Shown: positions 53,201 through 64,000 of the stretch, piece by piece
Layout of the letters: each line of letters opens with the position of its first letter
How positions within the stretch are numbered: the first letter of the stretch is position 1
Source: Tubulanus polymorphus
Taxonomy: Eukaryota; Nemertea; Palaeonemertea; Tubulaniformes; Tubulanidae
Direction: 5' to 3'
DNA: 64,000 bases
NCBI RefSeq assembly: GCF_964204645.1
Contig: NC_134025.1
Coordinates: 20,242,001-20,306,000, forward strand
Notes under the pieces: generated by a model
The model's input: the letters and a program-made list of their open reading frames with translations, nothing else
The model's database searches: none
What the model was told of the DNA's origin: nothing
Position numbers and translations under genes: made by a program

Positions 53201-56200
53201 AAGTTTGTTTACTTGATACCAGATGCCAAGTTTCGCCAATTCAGAATTTACTATGGAAACCAATTCTTTGATATTAGAGTTACTATAAAAACAATTCGTG
53301 TCATCGGCAAAGAGGATAAAATGGAGTAATTTGGACGCATTTATGCAATCGTTAACGTATAATAAAAATAACAAAGGGCCTAGAATAGAACCCTGGGGTA
53401 CACCAATTGATACATTTAATGGAGACGATAAGGTATTGTTGAAACTTAAAACTTGATTCCTGTCAGTCAGGTAGCTTTTAAACCAATCATGAGGAACACC
53501 TCGGATTCCGTAATAATCAAGCTTCATTAACAAAATGTCATGGTTAACGGTGTCGAATGCCTTAGACAGGTCCAAGAATAATCCAATAGTAATATTCTTA
53601 TTTTCCAAGGCTTCAGAAAGATTATCAACAACCGTGGTTAATGCCAAATCTGTTGAATGTTTTGAACGAAAGCCAAACTGGTCGGGGGTTACAATATCCT
53701 GTTTGTTACAAAAGGAAACCAATCTGTTGTAAACTAGTTTTTCCAGAATTTTTGAGAAGCTAGGAAGCAAAGATATGGGTCGATAATTATTTAAAGAATT
53801 AGGGGCTCCGGATTTAAACAAAGGACAAACTTTCGCAATTTTGAGTTCATTGGGAACTATTCCAGTCTGAAGACTACGGTTAAAGATATGGGATAAAGGG
53901 AACTTAATGATGTCAATCACCTGTTTTATAACAAAAATACTCAAACCATCGACACCGGCACTCTTCTTTAAGGGGAAACCCGAGACCACATCACTTATTT
54001 CATGAGGTGAAGTCGGAAAGAGAAATAGACTTTCATTGACACGTTTATTCATATATTGATGAAAGGATTGCCCTGTATCAGGGATTTGAGTAGCAAGCCT
54101 TTCACCAATATTTGCAAAAAAATTGTTAAACTCGTTGGCGATGTTTATATTACCAGAAATAACACGTTGATCAGAAGTAAAAGAATTAGGCATTTTAGAA
54201 TAAATGTTTCTACCTAAAACTGTGTTCAACAGTTTCCACTTTTCTTTCATATCATTTCCAGCAGCGAGCAATTTTTCAGAATAATAATTAGATTCGGCTT
54301 TGTTAATAAGCTTTGAAATGAGATTTTTGTACGAGTTGTATTTTGATTTTATTTTTTCTGAACGTGTTCTAATAAATTTCCTATAAAGGTTGTTTTTTGT
54401 TTTAATTGCTGCGATAATACCAGGAGTTATCCATGGTTTATGGAATGTGGGATTAATATGATTAACTGGTACCAGAGGGAAAACTTGATTGAAAACTAAA
54501 GAAACTTTTTCAATGAAAGTAGTGTAAGCAACTGAGGGATTATCAGATGAATACACTTCATTCCAGTTAATATTCATAAGTAATCTGTTGAAATTAGAAA
54601 TATTGCGCTGCGAGAAAATTCTAGTTTTAAAAGGTTGTCTGTCAGACAGAGGCTGATCACCACTGCAGATAGTAAATATTGGGTAATGATCCGAAAGGTC
54701 GGTCATAAAAATCCCAGATTTGTGAACATGTCGCAAATCGTTACAAAAAATATTGTCAATTAAGGATGTCGAGTCACAAGTTACTCGAGTTGGCTTGTCA
54801 ATCAAAGGTGAAAAAGAATGAGAAAATAAAGATTCGAGAAATATTTCAGTATCTTTGTGCGTATCATATTTCATGAGATCTATATTAAAGTCCCCCACCA
54901 GGTAGCAAAGTTTGTTCTCGCGAGTAATTTCTGCCGTTAAAACTTCAAATTCATCTTGAAAAGTTGGTAATTTTCCTCCTGGAGGTCTATATATTACTCC
55001 AATAATAATATTGGATTTTTTATCTAAAACAATTTCGATGAATAAAGATTCGAAAGTATGATTCCTAGTTGATAAGTCTGTCCGTACTTTGAAATTGAAA
55101 TTTTCCTTTAGGAAGAGAGCTACGCCGCCACCAAGTTGACCATTGGCGCGGGATTTAAAAATACTCGTGTAACCGTTAATTCTATACAAATTGGAGTTAG
55201 AATTATTTGAATTAGTCCAAGTCTCGGTCAAACCAAATAGGTGGTGACCATATCGCAAATTTCAGTATCTATATATCTGAAAGATTTATTTTAAGATCAT
55301 TGTATTAGCCATAAATATTTAGAAATAGTGACAAAAAGACAGGCCCATCAGCTGCAGCATTAAGGATTATTCTAGAGAATTTTGTTATATGTTGCTAAGA
55401 AATATTCAGTTTAGTACCCACCTTACAATGAAAACACAATGTTTTTCTAGCGACCTATCAGTAGATTCATCCATTCCTATACCAATAGCCGCAGACTTCG
55501 ATAACTTCGTTCTCAATTTATCTTCGAGTAAGTCGCTGATGCAACATAGAATCTGTAAGGAAATAGGAAAAATATTGTAACATATCAATCAAGTGGATGT
55601 TCAAAATTTAAAAATTGTAATTTTGTTCTCGACAAAAGATCAAGGGATGGAAAGTTTACCTGATTAAATATATCTGGTGAGTCATGCTTGGCATTATTTG
55701 GTCCTCGGAATTTAATCAAATCTTCAATTTTCATGTGACGGCCCCATGCCTGGAGAGCACTAAATTTGGCATTTGCAAGTTCTTCAGTTACAACAAAGTA
55801 ACTAGTTTTGAATGCAGCAATAGTAGCACTGATGACTTCTTTACTGTATTTTGGTTGAAGTGGTTCAGATGTTATGGTATGCTGCTGAGGATTTACAGCT
55901 GCACAGGCATTTCTATGGTCATCTGATGAAGCATGAACCGTCAATGACTTTCGTCTGCAAATGAAATAATTTTCATTTTCACTTAGTTATAGCCAGGATG
56001 AAATACCGGTAAGAAAAAACTAGTGTAATTTTTAGATAACAGGAATTATGTATTTTACCATGCCAGGAAGCCCTCACTGTTTTGAGGTTCAATTTATGTT
56101 TTATATGTTGACGGGTAAACAAAGAACTAGTAACAGGAATTTTTAAAAATGTAAACCTACCGGAAATTAGCTGTTCCTATGCTCCAGACTCCTGTTTTTT

Positions 56201-56396
56201 TGGCAGAAATACAGAATTTACACGATATTTTGTTTGTTTCCTCATCATACTGCAGCCATTTAAACTCATTCAGCCATTTAGAAGAGAACTTTTTAATACT
56301 ACCAGTATTTGTAACTGATGTACTACTGGTGGTGTCTGGAACACTCGTGGTACTGGAAGATGCTGCATGTGCAGGTTGGTCGTCAGTCACAGTCAT
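50239..56396 (-). CDS. hAT-derived TTF-type zinc-finger gene (ZNF862/KIAA1586-like), split by a LINE
   Basis: Exons (minus, some approximate): 56396-56161, 55954-55660, 55552-55422, 52197-51946, 51803-51436, 51339-51094, about 51005-50911, about 50769-50612, and about 50440-50239. Borders examined are GT-AG. Order of content: SSKWLNEFKWLQYD...ISCKFC (TTF-type finger), then AFKTSYFVVTEELANAKF, IGIGMDESTDRSLEKH (catalytic-core Asp region), VYSLGSDGASVVTG...VHCICYRLALA, KFKKLYEIRWLS and CLVTMMGNAEAELAFSVQNRIKT (hAT dimerisation block). A poly(A) signal lies at about 50182-50177. Such genes are domesticated hAT transposases of mostly unknown role; this may equally be an intron-bearing hAT element. 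Upstream of 56396 the same frame has a TAG near 56489, so the true start is uncertain. LINE-C (52203-55262) sits between exons 3 and 4. Confidence 0.75.
52203..55262 (-). mobile_element. LINE-C, a 5'-truncated CR1/L2-type retrotransposon
   Basis: About 3.06 kb on the minus strand: most of ORF2, a short 3' UTR and an AT-rich (ATT)n-like tail at 52203-52235. ORF1 and the first part of the endonuclease are missing, which is normal for 5' truncation at insertion. It interrupts the hAT-derived gene in an intron. Confidence 0.88.
52496..55258 (-). CDS. LINE-C ORF2: AP endonuclease plus reverse transcriptase
   Basis: A single open frame of 920 codons. Endonuclease motifs: GLTETW (residues 8-13), GGGVALFL, GVIYRPPGG, VGDFNIDL and SDHYPIF. 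RT motifs: SAGVDGLS, NNYRPISLLPSFSKILEKL, QFGFRSKHSTDLAL, GLFLDLSKAFDTVNHDIL (motif A), SIGVPQGSILGPLLFLLYVND, FILFADDTN (catalytic FADD), LSINIAKCHFMIFG and FLGLFID. The C-terminus has PHLQYCNLIWGSNY and the usual VVWNNLPKSLK-x(2)-S ending. The family is CR1/L2/Crack-like. The lack of any stop or frameshift implies recent insertion, so sister copies may be active. Confidence 0.93.
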   Translation of the reverse strand: MRYGHHLFGLTETWTNSNNSNSNLYRINGYTSIFKSRANGQLGGGVALFLKENFNFKVRTDLSTRNHTFESLFIEIVLDKKSNIIIGVIYRPPGGKLPTFQDEFEVLTAEITRENKLCYLVGDFNIDLMKYDTHKDTEIFLESLFSHSFSPLIDKPTRVTCDSTSLIDNIFCNDLRHVHKSGIFMTDLSDHYPIFTICSGDQPLSDRQPFKTRIFSQRNISNFNRLLMNINWNEVYSSDNPSVAYTTFIEKVSLVFNQVFPLVPVNHINPTFHKPWITPGIIAAIKTKNNLYRKFIRTRSEKIKSKYNSYKNLISKLINKAESNYYSEKLLAAGNDMKEKWKLLNTVLGRNIYSKMPNSFTSDQRVISGNINIANEFNNFFANIGERLATQIPDTGQSFHQYMNKRVNESLFLFPTSPHEISDVVSGFPLKKSAGVDGLSIFVIKQVIDIIKFPLSHIFNRSLQTGIVPNELKIAKVCPLFKSGAPNSLNNYRPISLLPSFSKILEKLVYNRLVSFCNKQDIVTPDQFGFRSKHSTDLALTTVVDNLSEALENKNITIGLFLDLSKAFDTVNHDILLMKLDYYGIRGVPHDWFKSYLTDRNQVLSFNNTLSSPLNVSIGVPQGSILGPLLFLLYVNDCINASKLLHFILFADDTNCFYSNSNIKELVSIVNSELAKLGIWYQVNKLSINIAKCHFMIFGRVDHFNSSIWLNGELIKRVHSTNFLGLFIDDKLNWDVHIKYVCSKVSRSIGILTRLKKHFPSNILITLYYSFVYPHLQYCNLIWGSNYANKLNPLILLQKRAVRIVNKSHFLEHTDPIFKKLNILKFRHITKFQLSLFMFKFNNSKLPNSFNRYFKKNVDIHSYSTRNMNSFRVARFRTNKTQFTVKISGPVVWNNLPKSLKQLSCIDTFKRKLKLYLMNL

Positions 56397-56539
56397 GATG
56401 TTGCTGGTAGTGGTGGTTGATACGACAGTGTTAGCATTTGATGTAGCTTGCTCATTTGGTTTAAAGAATTTAGATATCTCCAGCTATTTAGACCGTCTTT
56501 TGCCTGATGAAACAAAGAACAATTTTAAAAAACAGTGAA

Positions 56540-57414
56540 TAATAACTCCTATAGCAGCATCTTTCATTTGAGATGGGTTCCAGCTTCTGGGCCCGGGCAT
56601 GTTATTCTTCAAATTCAGACGGATTTGTGAATGTGTCAATACCGACAATATCATTGGTAAATTCCATGAAATACCCAGTCCCAGTAAAAAAAATATATAT
56701 AAATTTATCAGGCCTAATTAGGCCTTACTTTACTTTACTTTAGCTTTAGCGTATACTGGTATTGAAAAACCAATGAGTATTCTTGACATTTGCTATATCC
56801 ACGTGGAAATGTTATTGTTTACATGCAAGCATCCACCAATCGTATTTCCCATAATTCATGTGGGCGTGGCAATCACATTGCTACCCATGCTAAATAAAAG
56901 CCAGTACTGACGGACCTTTGTGCTAAATTCTACACTACTACGATATCACGCACACCTGGTATACAGATGTTTGAAACTATATTGTTTCAGAATTTGGAAA
57001 TAGGTCACGTCAAACTTAACTTGATATTGCTGGGTGATAAGTAATTCATCAAAATGTTTACTCCGGCAAAGCGACGGCCGCCATGTTGGATAAATATTTG
57101 GCCCTTGCTGTGCTGGCAATTTAAAGGCAGTCTTCCTGGTATTCGGTCAATGTTAGACAGTTATAGTTAGCCAATAATATTTCACAATTATATGATTTAT
57201 CATAAATGAATTATTAAAACGATTTTGTGGACAAGTACAGCTTTATTTTATGATAAAAACGTACCCGTAGTAGCAGACATCTCGGCTCAGTTCATATGCA
57301 TTTGAAACTTTAAATGAAACTTTAAATGAATATGCATTCAGATGCTTTGAAATCCTAGACTCTGATAATAATTAACACGAAACTGCTTTTATTCTTGTTA
57401 TATTAATGTAAAAT
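56540..57414. other. No supportable gene; intergenic
   Basis: Contains a short A/T repeat (CTTTACTTTACTTTAG near 56727) and ATGAAACTTTAAATG direct repeats near 57310. Nothing else recognised. Confidence 0.4.
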
Positions 57415-57519
57415 GTTTATGTTTTGTAAATACTATTTGTAAATATCACTCTGTGCATCTCGACCCGAAAGGGTGTAAGCAGTACAATAAAGAGTTTATT
57501 GAATTGAATTGAATTGAAT
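57415..57519 (+). mobile_element. LINE 3' end with (GAATT)n tail
   Basis: TTTGTAAATACTATTTGTAA, a short hairpin TCGACCCGAAAGGGTGTA, AATAAAG and then GAATT repeats. It is the same type of 3' end as at 10067-10562, but carries no coding part. Confidence 0.6.
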
Positions 57520-60500
57520 ATGCAAATCACGCTCTCAGCTGATTATCAAAACGAGGCTCGCTGGCGCTGCAGCGAGGCGCTGTCACTCATTCACTGTGTA
57601 ATAACTGTAAACATAACGCATGCAGAAAATCGGAACCAAATCAAAACAAAAGCGATCTTAGTTTAGAAACAATTTATTTCTTTTTAAACACTAAAACATG
57701 AAAATATATATTACACTGAGATTTTTGAAACCAGGAAAGAAATCTGGCCATCCAGAAGCATTGAAAATCAAAATTCTTGGCCGTCATTTTCGTGAGATGT
57801 TCACGAGTGGCCGTGCCACGTCTTTTCCCGTTATTTTCCAAAACAGCCGTCCAAAAAGACGGCTGAACGGCTCGCTAGCTAAGACCCTGATGAGGTGCTT
57901 GAGCGAACAAAGGGTTATTGTGTTGTCGATTAGAATGGCCTATTATTGTGTGTTCAACAGAAGATAACCTGTTGAATGATAAAAACAGTGAGGTAACGGA
58001 ACAACTTGTACTCAGGTGTATTACGATTTATGAAAATGATGTCATGTGATCCGAAGTGAGATCGACCCCCTCTCGCTCAAGAAGATCCTGAACTTGCTAG
58101 AAGATCCTGAACTTTCTCCTCTAGCTTTTTAACTTTCCGTTTAAGGACATGTCTTACTCCTTGAATTTGAGTGACCTTGTCCCTAAGTTTTTCTTTCAAA
58201 AGATAGCTGTTCCTCGCTTGAGATGACTTGCAGATCTGCGCAGGGTTTTTCTTTTTTCAAACACGATGAAATGCTACTGATTGCACTTTGTACTATAGGC
58301 ACACATAACAAATGTACTTTTCCTCGTGTTGTGAGTCAGTCACAATCGTCATGCCGGACACAATTTTCATCACTGATACGAGAACCTTCTTCGCAAGCTA
58401 TTATCGTTCCTGATTTATCATGATATACATCAACCTCAGTTGGGAACTTGTTTCAACAGACTTCGGAAAAACCTCTGATTACACTGCACTTATTCGAATG
58501 CAGCAAAGGTAACGATGTTTTAACACCGGATTCACTATTCAAAATCCTTGGTTACGATTTAAACGGACCCAATTGTCGGGCATCACTTCCATCAATGGAT
58601 GCTGATAAATTAATATAAGTCCAGATAAATTCAATTTCAGACAGAAGTGATACGATGCCTTCAAATCGCATGATTACTTCACCAAGAATCTTAGTGTCTG
58701 ATGTACCACAGACACTAAGATGCGAACGACATTTTCTCGATACTTTTAGATCACTGCAGCTTTAAACCACCAGAAATCCAGTTTCACTAAACCGATTTTG
58801 AAAAATAAACTCTCTTTACAAACCTCATACATTCAGTTTTCTTATTGTTATATTCATTCGGAGGTTCCTTCATCATAGTCCGTGCTTGATGCGATATAAA
58901 TACAGAAAAAGCAAAAATGACACCATTTTTTCACTTTGAAACTAGGCATTGTAACACTGTAGTTCGTTAGCAACAAGACAACTTGAGCGATGCGTGTCTC
59001 ATCGCTAAACATCGCATCATTTTTGTATCTTGAATTTAATCGTACTAGAATCAGATTTATCGTCAAAATTATATAATGAACAAACGTAAGACATCATAAG
59101 GTTAGTGTACATAGTTTATTCATCAAAATCGGTTGTTTATTTGCTGAGATATCGCAGTTTGAACACGGACAAAAAAGCCGACCAAATTCTGGTCGGCAAC
59201 TGTACAGCGAATTTGAATGCACGCATCTGGGTGGTTGGTTACACTAGGATCGTAGATCACTGGTGGAGACAACCACTGCCAGTGCTGGGTGAAATGATTA
59301 CTTACAAATGGCAAACTCCTTGCACTCATTTTTCACGATATAGCTGTGCTGTTTTGCGAAATCTATGATGCATTTGCAAATCGAGCCAGTAAAGAGGTAT
59401 ATACCGTATGAACAACATGTTGAACACATCACTGGCTCGACCCATCTGCATACCTTTGTATTCATTGCCTTAGTGCATTTTAAATTTTTTTGTCCCCGCC
59501 ATCAATCAAGTTTTTTGAGGCAGACTTGTAGATCTACAATAAAAAATGCGTAGGGCAACTTTGTAGTATTTGATTTTCCAGTAATGGCCAAATTGTAAGA
59601 TTTGACCCTTTAATTGATTCAAATTCTGAAGTTTTTAGAACTGCTACATGTAGTTTCAAAATGAGGGCTACATCTTTCTACTTATCCATTTAACAACAAG
59701 TATGTGCTTGTAAAATAAAGCAAGTTGAACAACTCAATGGACTTTGTAGTACTGTACATGTAATAGTTCACTGAAAAGAATTAGAAAATAGAAATATCTA
59801 GAATGTCCTTTGTTTTTTTCCGCATGAATTTTTGAGAATTAATTGATGATTGACCTGCTATGATAGGGTCTAGGCATTTCAATTTTTGTAGGCTAAATAT
59901 ACCTTTTACTAGGGCTATAAACTGCTAAGAAACTATGTCAAATGCAGAAAACAGTCATATGTGTCAATCCTTCTTTCGGTGGAGATGTTTCGATGGAGTA
60001 TTTTTCTCTAATTCTGCATTGTTCTGCACACATCGTAAGGTAACCCCAGTATTCATCCATATTTTATCTATTCAAAACAGGATATTTTATATACAGGAAT
60101 TGTCAGGAACATACAAAATATGTCATTTATAATGCATACTAATACACACACGGAATTGGCCTAAAATTTTATTGATGCGTACAAGTCTTCAACTGATTTC
60201 CAGAATTCTTTCACCGAAGAGTAGATCTTGTGGGCACAGCCATTGTGGTGCCAAATTCGCATGCGTGAGTTGAATACGCCATCTAAAAACTACCTCAATG
60301 GATTGCATTTAGTATCAAAGTCGAATCCCACACACGTGTAACTGTGTGAATGACAGAGCTACTGATCGAACCAGTGGGTAATACACTGATATAGTCCGAG
60401 CTTCTTCCTATTGAGATGATTGCTCGTAGGTCATACATGGTCTCCATTTGCAATCTTCAGCCCGATGTCCTGTCCTGAAATATAATAGACCGGAAGAGTT

Positions 60501-60842
60501 ATTCATCACCAGTTCAAATTGCTGATTGACATCCCTTTCAATGTTTCACATCGGTGAGATTGATGATCTGTAGCATCATAAAATAAACATTTTCTATATC
60601 TACTGGGATTACTGTTACCACTAACCGCAAGAGATCACCAGATGGATGAAATTGGTGTCTTTTGGTATGGCACCACCACCAACATAACTACTTTGAGCTT
60701 TTTACACTAGTATCAGTAGTTCTCACAGCCATTAGTGCTTCTTGGGGTTTGTTGAGTAATAAATCAAGTCGAGGGCAAAACGCCACTTCCACCAGCATTT
60801 TAATCATCATGTATATTTTCTCTGCAATGGTTTTGGGATTTT
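57520..60842. other. Long stretch without recognised gene
   Basis: Open frames such as 57698-57967 (plus, 89 codons) and 59105-59368 (plus) show no motif and no splice or context support. A GC-rich inverted area lies near 57840-57860 (CAGCCGTCCAAAAAGACGGCTG). This could be unique intergenic or intronic sequence. Confidence 0.4.
58689..58720. repeat. Perfect 12-bp inverted repeat
   Basis: TCTTAGTGTCTG (58689-58700) and CAGACACTAAGA (58709-58720) enclose an 8-nt loop. No other context. Confidence 0.75.
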
Positions 60843-61713
60843 TAAGCCAGCCGTAGACTGAGCCTATTACTATACAAATGGAGCAAATTTAAATAACATG
60901 GTTTCTTGAGTAAAAGCTCTATGACTGTGCAACTGAGCATATATTCATACAAATCATTCATTAAAGCATTATCCATCGTCTCGATAAAGGGCCTCGTTAA
61001 AATTTATATGAGATTTTTGGCGAAAATCTGATCACAAAAATATCTGTTTTAAAAATGCCAATCAGAAAGCAAAGACTCCTCTATGATTGGCTTAGCCGCA
61101 GAGATCAGCAGTTGTTCACGTGAACCCGCGGTATCGTCTACCGTTTTACTTCCGGGTTTTATTTTAAGATCTAAAATTGTATTTCAATATTGATTTCTGT
61201 GAAATATTTAGTTGATTTGGTTTTTGGGAAAATATTTTTAATTGCACTACAGAAAATATCATTGACAATTGTGCAAAGTCCGGGAAAAATCTCTTCTCAA
61301 ATCGGATGGACGACCTTGATATGCTAATTAACCATGTGCTCAAACTGCAAATTCAATCAAATTTTATTCTGCAAAAAAATATCAAATCCAATGCAATTTT
61401 ACATTATTGAACAGGGTTAAACAGCAAATCTAAATCAATTTTGTTTTAATGAGCAAATTTCAGAAAATTCAATTCTATTCCGCATTCAAATCAGTAAGAC
61501 CAAGGGAAAAGATTTATCTGAGGTATTTGTTCCTGCCAGCTCCAGTCGCCGTCTGTGCTACTTATGAAAACACGATTGAATTGTGTAAATTATTAGCCTG
61601 GAATTGACTAGTATGAGCTGGGAGTGTATTTGGACAAATTTAACCCACAGAATGCATCATTTGCCATTTTATGAAAAGCTGACGGGCTGGCCATAGTGTC
61701 CCTTGGGGTTCTT
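60843..61713 (+). mobile_element. Second, shorter copy of repeat R1
   Basis: It begins AGCCAGCCGTAGACTGAGCC, shares CTATTACTATACAAATGGAG and TCACGTGAACCCGCGGTATC with 29787-30960, and ends GGCTGGCCATAGTGTCCC, as R1 does. It lacks the middle 1.5 kb of R1 that is shared with R2. Confidence 0.82.
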
Positions 61714-62589
61714 ATTTACTTAACCAATGCTGTAAATATCCAATTGCAGGCAATGAGGTTTTCATCCTCTTCGGTCTTTTTCATGATGTGCGCCCATTCT
61801 AATGACAGTTTGGTACGAAGGGGCTCCAATTCTCTCATTCTAGCATTTGTTGCCGGCTTCACCTTAGCAATTTCTTGAATGGTAGCTGACAATTTCAGTT
61901 GCACATCACCATATTTGTTCTCTAGTATGTGAACAATATTACTGACTTTAAGGAAATAACGATTTTCCTGGCCTATCCATCAAGTACTGAGATAGTGAAA
62001 TGTTATGGTCATTTTTATCCGGGTGACGGGTTATCAATACTACTAAAACTGACGACTTCTTTCTGTTTATCAATCCGTTATTTATCATATGTTCAAACGC
62101 TGTATACGGTTTTCATTTAGCTCAGCAGAGTGCCATTCATTGACACCGACGGAATACAACGGTCAACAGACAGGTTTCTACAATAAAAACAATTACAAAC
62201 CAATAATATTCACTGACCAGTCTTAAGATAATGATTTAAACAAAATACGGTTGTTACAAAACAGACAAAACTTACAAACTCATTATAGAAATACTCGTTA
62301 TCAGTTAGCTACGTAGCCAATTCTCTCAAAAAACCTCTGACACGTCAACAAAACTTCCTGACTACACTTCCGCCCCCTCCAGGTGGCAGCACGTTACCGC
62401 ATCTATCATAAAGAACCTAACATGAAATGTGTTCCTTCTACTTCACTGTACCCAGCTTTTTCTAATTCTGACTCGAGAAGTTGTTTTGAATGGTCGAAGA
62501 TATCACCTTGGTTTGAAAACTTCAGCATCTTTAACTCTTGTTTCTGATGAGTCATGACCTCTTGATCTTGATAATTTCAGCAAGCAATT
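61714..62589. other. No supportable gene
   Basis: A 62-codon minus frame at 61716-61904 (ARMRELEPLRTKLSLEW) is helical but unassigned. 62120-62480 has no repeat or ORF of note. Confidence 0.4.
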
Positions 62590-63085
62590 ATGGATAACCT
62601 ATAAGAACACTATTTATGTTCATATTAAGATTTACTTACTCCAGTTATTTGCCTGCACTGTGAATATCCTTTTTAACGATACCTAATGTTTTGGTGGTAG
62701 TCCAAACGCCTTTGAACAAAGGAGCAGATACTTTCTCGCGGTGTTGCACAGGAGAAATGGTTGATACGCCAGTAGCTTAGTACAGTCATAATGCAGCCAT
62801 TTAGTCGAATAGTCCGATGATTGCTCGGTTGATGTGGTGGATCGAGGTAGAGCTTTTACAACATATATTTTTTGCATGTGGCAACTTGACCTGGCATATA
62901 ACGAGAGCAATTCTGTCATATGAGTTTGACAGCTTTCAATGTCCAATTCGTTTACGAATCATTGAAAACCTGTAAGAACACTGCATTCATGTTCATATTG
63001 AGATTTACTGACTCGAGTTACGTGCAATATTCTTGTTACCGACACCTAATGTTCTGATGGTAGTCCAAATGCTTTTGAACAAAGA
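62590..63085. repeat. Diverged tandem duplication, offset about 365 bp
   Basis: 62590-62722 and 62955-63085 share TAAGAACACT, TTATGTTCATATT-type, AGATTTACTTACTCCAGTTA-type and CCTAATGTTTTGGTGGTAGT-type blocks in the same order. Confidence 0.65.
62683..62946 (-). CDS. Unrecognised ORF, copy 1 of a local duplication
   Basis: An 87-codon frame ending LCSKAFGLPPKH. No domain identified. Its 3' part and downstream flank are duplicated at 63046. A GTAAGT donor follows on the minus strand near 62635, so this may be an exon rather than a complete ORF. Weak support. Confidence 0.25.
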   Translation of the reverse strand: MDIESCQTHMTELLSLYARSSCHMQKIYVVKALPRSTTSTEQSSDYSTKWLHYDCTKLLAYQPFLLCNTARKYLLLCSKAFGLPPKH

Positions 63086-63387
63086 CCTGGGATGCAGATA
63101 ACGTACTTGGAGTGAGAGTTTCCTATAACTAGTACCTCAGAGTCTATTGGTACCTTATCATATTGGTTAAAGGAGGTGCTTTCATCTGATTGGATAAAGT
63201 AGTGACCATTGATTTTTTTTACAGGTTCGATTAGATGTCCATTAATGTTCACAGTAAATTCATTGCAATAAACTGGATGAAACACTCTTCTGTTGAAAAG
63301 AGCAGTGTTTGTGGTCTTCAGAAAAAATAACTCACTGTAATGTTCATCTACATGATTTTCAGCTCGATTCATCAAACGCAGATACAA
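63046..63387 (-). CDS. Unrecognised ORF, copy 2 of a local duplication
   Basis: A 113-codon frame with a beta-strand-like middle (EFTVNINGHLIEPVKKINGHYFIQ, then VPIDSEVLVIGNSHSKYVI) and the same ending LCSKAFGLPSEH as the frame at 62683-62946. No known family. It could be part of a retroelement or a host exon. The ending is probably non-coding sequence read through. Confidence 0.3.
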   Translation of the reverse strand: MYLRLMNRAENHVDEHYSELFFLKTTNTALFNRRVFHPVYCNEFTVNINGHLIEPVKKINGHYFIQSDESTSFNQYDKVPIDSEVLVIGNSHSKYVICIPGLCSKAFGLPSEH

Positions 63388-64000
63388 GACGGTTCCAATG
63401 TTCTTCTACGTCAGCTTCGGCCACATCAAGTAATTTGTGGGCAGTATCTAGTTCACTGCATTCTATCATTAGCTGATCCTTAGTATCATCATCATCATCA
63501 TCAGATTTTTTTGGGGAGGTGCCATAGTTTGACTTTGCGCCCAGCCAATCCTAAGTTCATCCTCAGAGGATGGGCATTAAATTTTTTTCTTTCCTTACAA
63601 AATTGTCAGAGTTAAGATAGTTGCCTTGCTAGTCGCAATATTTTGGTTTTTACTAGAAATTCAGATATACTTTCTACCTGTAGGCTGTAATCATGTAATG
63701 AATTTGACAGCTCTGGTGCTTTTTAATCAACTCGTTGAGAGTAGCATATTTCAGGGATGAGAATTCCCCACAGATCCGCGGTTTCCTGCAGATTTTGGTA
63801 TTGAAAAATATCAATTTTCCAAATAGTCCAAAAATGATATAAAAGTATACGGGGGTGGGGGTTGATCTCACTCAATTGGTCCAGCGTGATCGGTAATCAG
63901 GTGAACCGTAGAAGCGTTCATTGCCTGTTTTACTTATCAATGCATATTCATTGCAACACTGATTTTGTATCTACTACGATGAATGTGTATGTATTTTATC

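Noticed and set aside
57698-57967. 89-codon gene
   Set aside because: No motif, no neighbour or splice support; length is within chance expectation for this region.

Overview
The window is animal nuclear DNA. The clearest host gene is a 12-exon copy of CCDC61, a centriole/basal-body coiled-coil protein of ciliated eukaryotes. It has GT-AG introns with matching phases. Around it is dense transposon DNA of invertebrate type: Gypsy, CR1/L2-like LINEs, hAT-like elements, a Polinton/Maverick and tRNA-derived repeats. I read this as an invertebrate, perhaps a marine lophotrochozoan or ambulacrarian. The phylum cannot be fixed from the sequence alone.

Layout. 1-6229 (minus): a Gypsy-type LTR retrotransposon cut by the window edge. 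It has an LTR, a tRNA-Phe primer site, three extra upstream ORFs, gag and pro-pol. Two of the extra ORFs contain an array of 12 tRNA T-arm/B-box hairpins. 8131-34471 (plus): one decayed LINE (LINE-A) carrying two insertions. The first, at 9455-12564, is a 3.1-kb element with hAT-like ends that holds an unrecognised four-exon gene. The second, at 14944-33930, is a 19-kb Polinton. Both junctions show target duplications and the LINE frame resumes across them.

The Polinton (AG...CT ends, 6-bp duplication GATATA) encodes protein-primed DNA polymerase B (decayed, with a LAGLIDADG intein inside catalytic motif C), a convergent zinc-finger gene (decayed), minor capsid protein, small membrane proteins, further conserved virion-cluster proteins, major capsid protein (decayed), chromodomain integrase (intact), packaging ATPase (intact) and three right-end genes. 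No maturation protease is visible, and a 2.4-kb repeat has landed between the ATPase and the right-end genes. Almost every gene start carries the same signal: a TAATTTTTT tract and then T(A/T)(A/T)ATAAATG, with its last bases being the start codon.

34472-39223: a solitary LINE ORF1, a perfect 57-nt palindrome, an 872-bp hAT-type MITE, and a 475-bp foldback element with a 14-bp target duplication that contains a tRNA-like promoter. 39224-47712: CCDC61, with a mosaic repeat in its tenth intron. Its C-terminal exon was not found. 47713-56396: repeat fragments, a minisatellite, a fragment resembling DIRS-type elements, and a multi-exon hAT-derived zinc-finger gene (minus) split by a LINE with an intact 920-codon ORF. 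56397-64000: mostly unassigned sequence with a LINE tail, a second copy of the repeat found in the Polinton, and two short related ORFs in a local duplication.

Most genes here serve the mobility of their own element. In the Polinton, replication (PolB), integration (INT), packaging (ATPase) and capsid genes form a virus-like set that has lost PolB and major-capsid function but keeps intact INT, ATPase and minor capsid frames.
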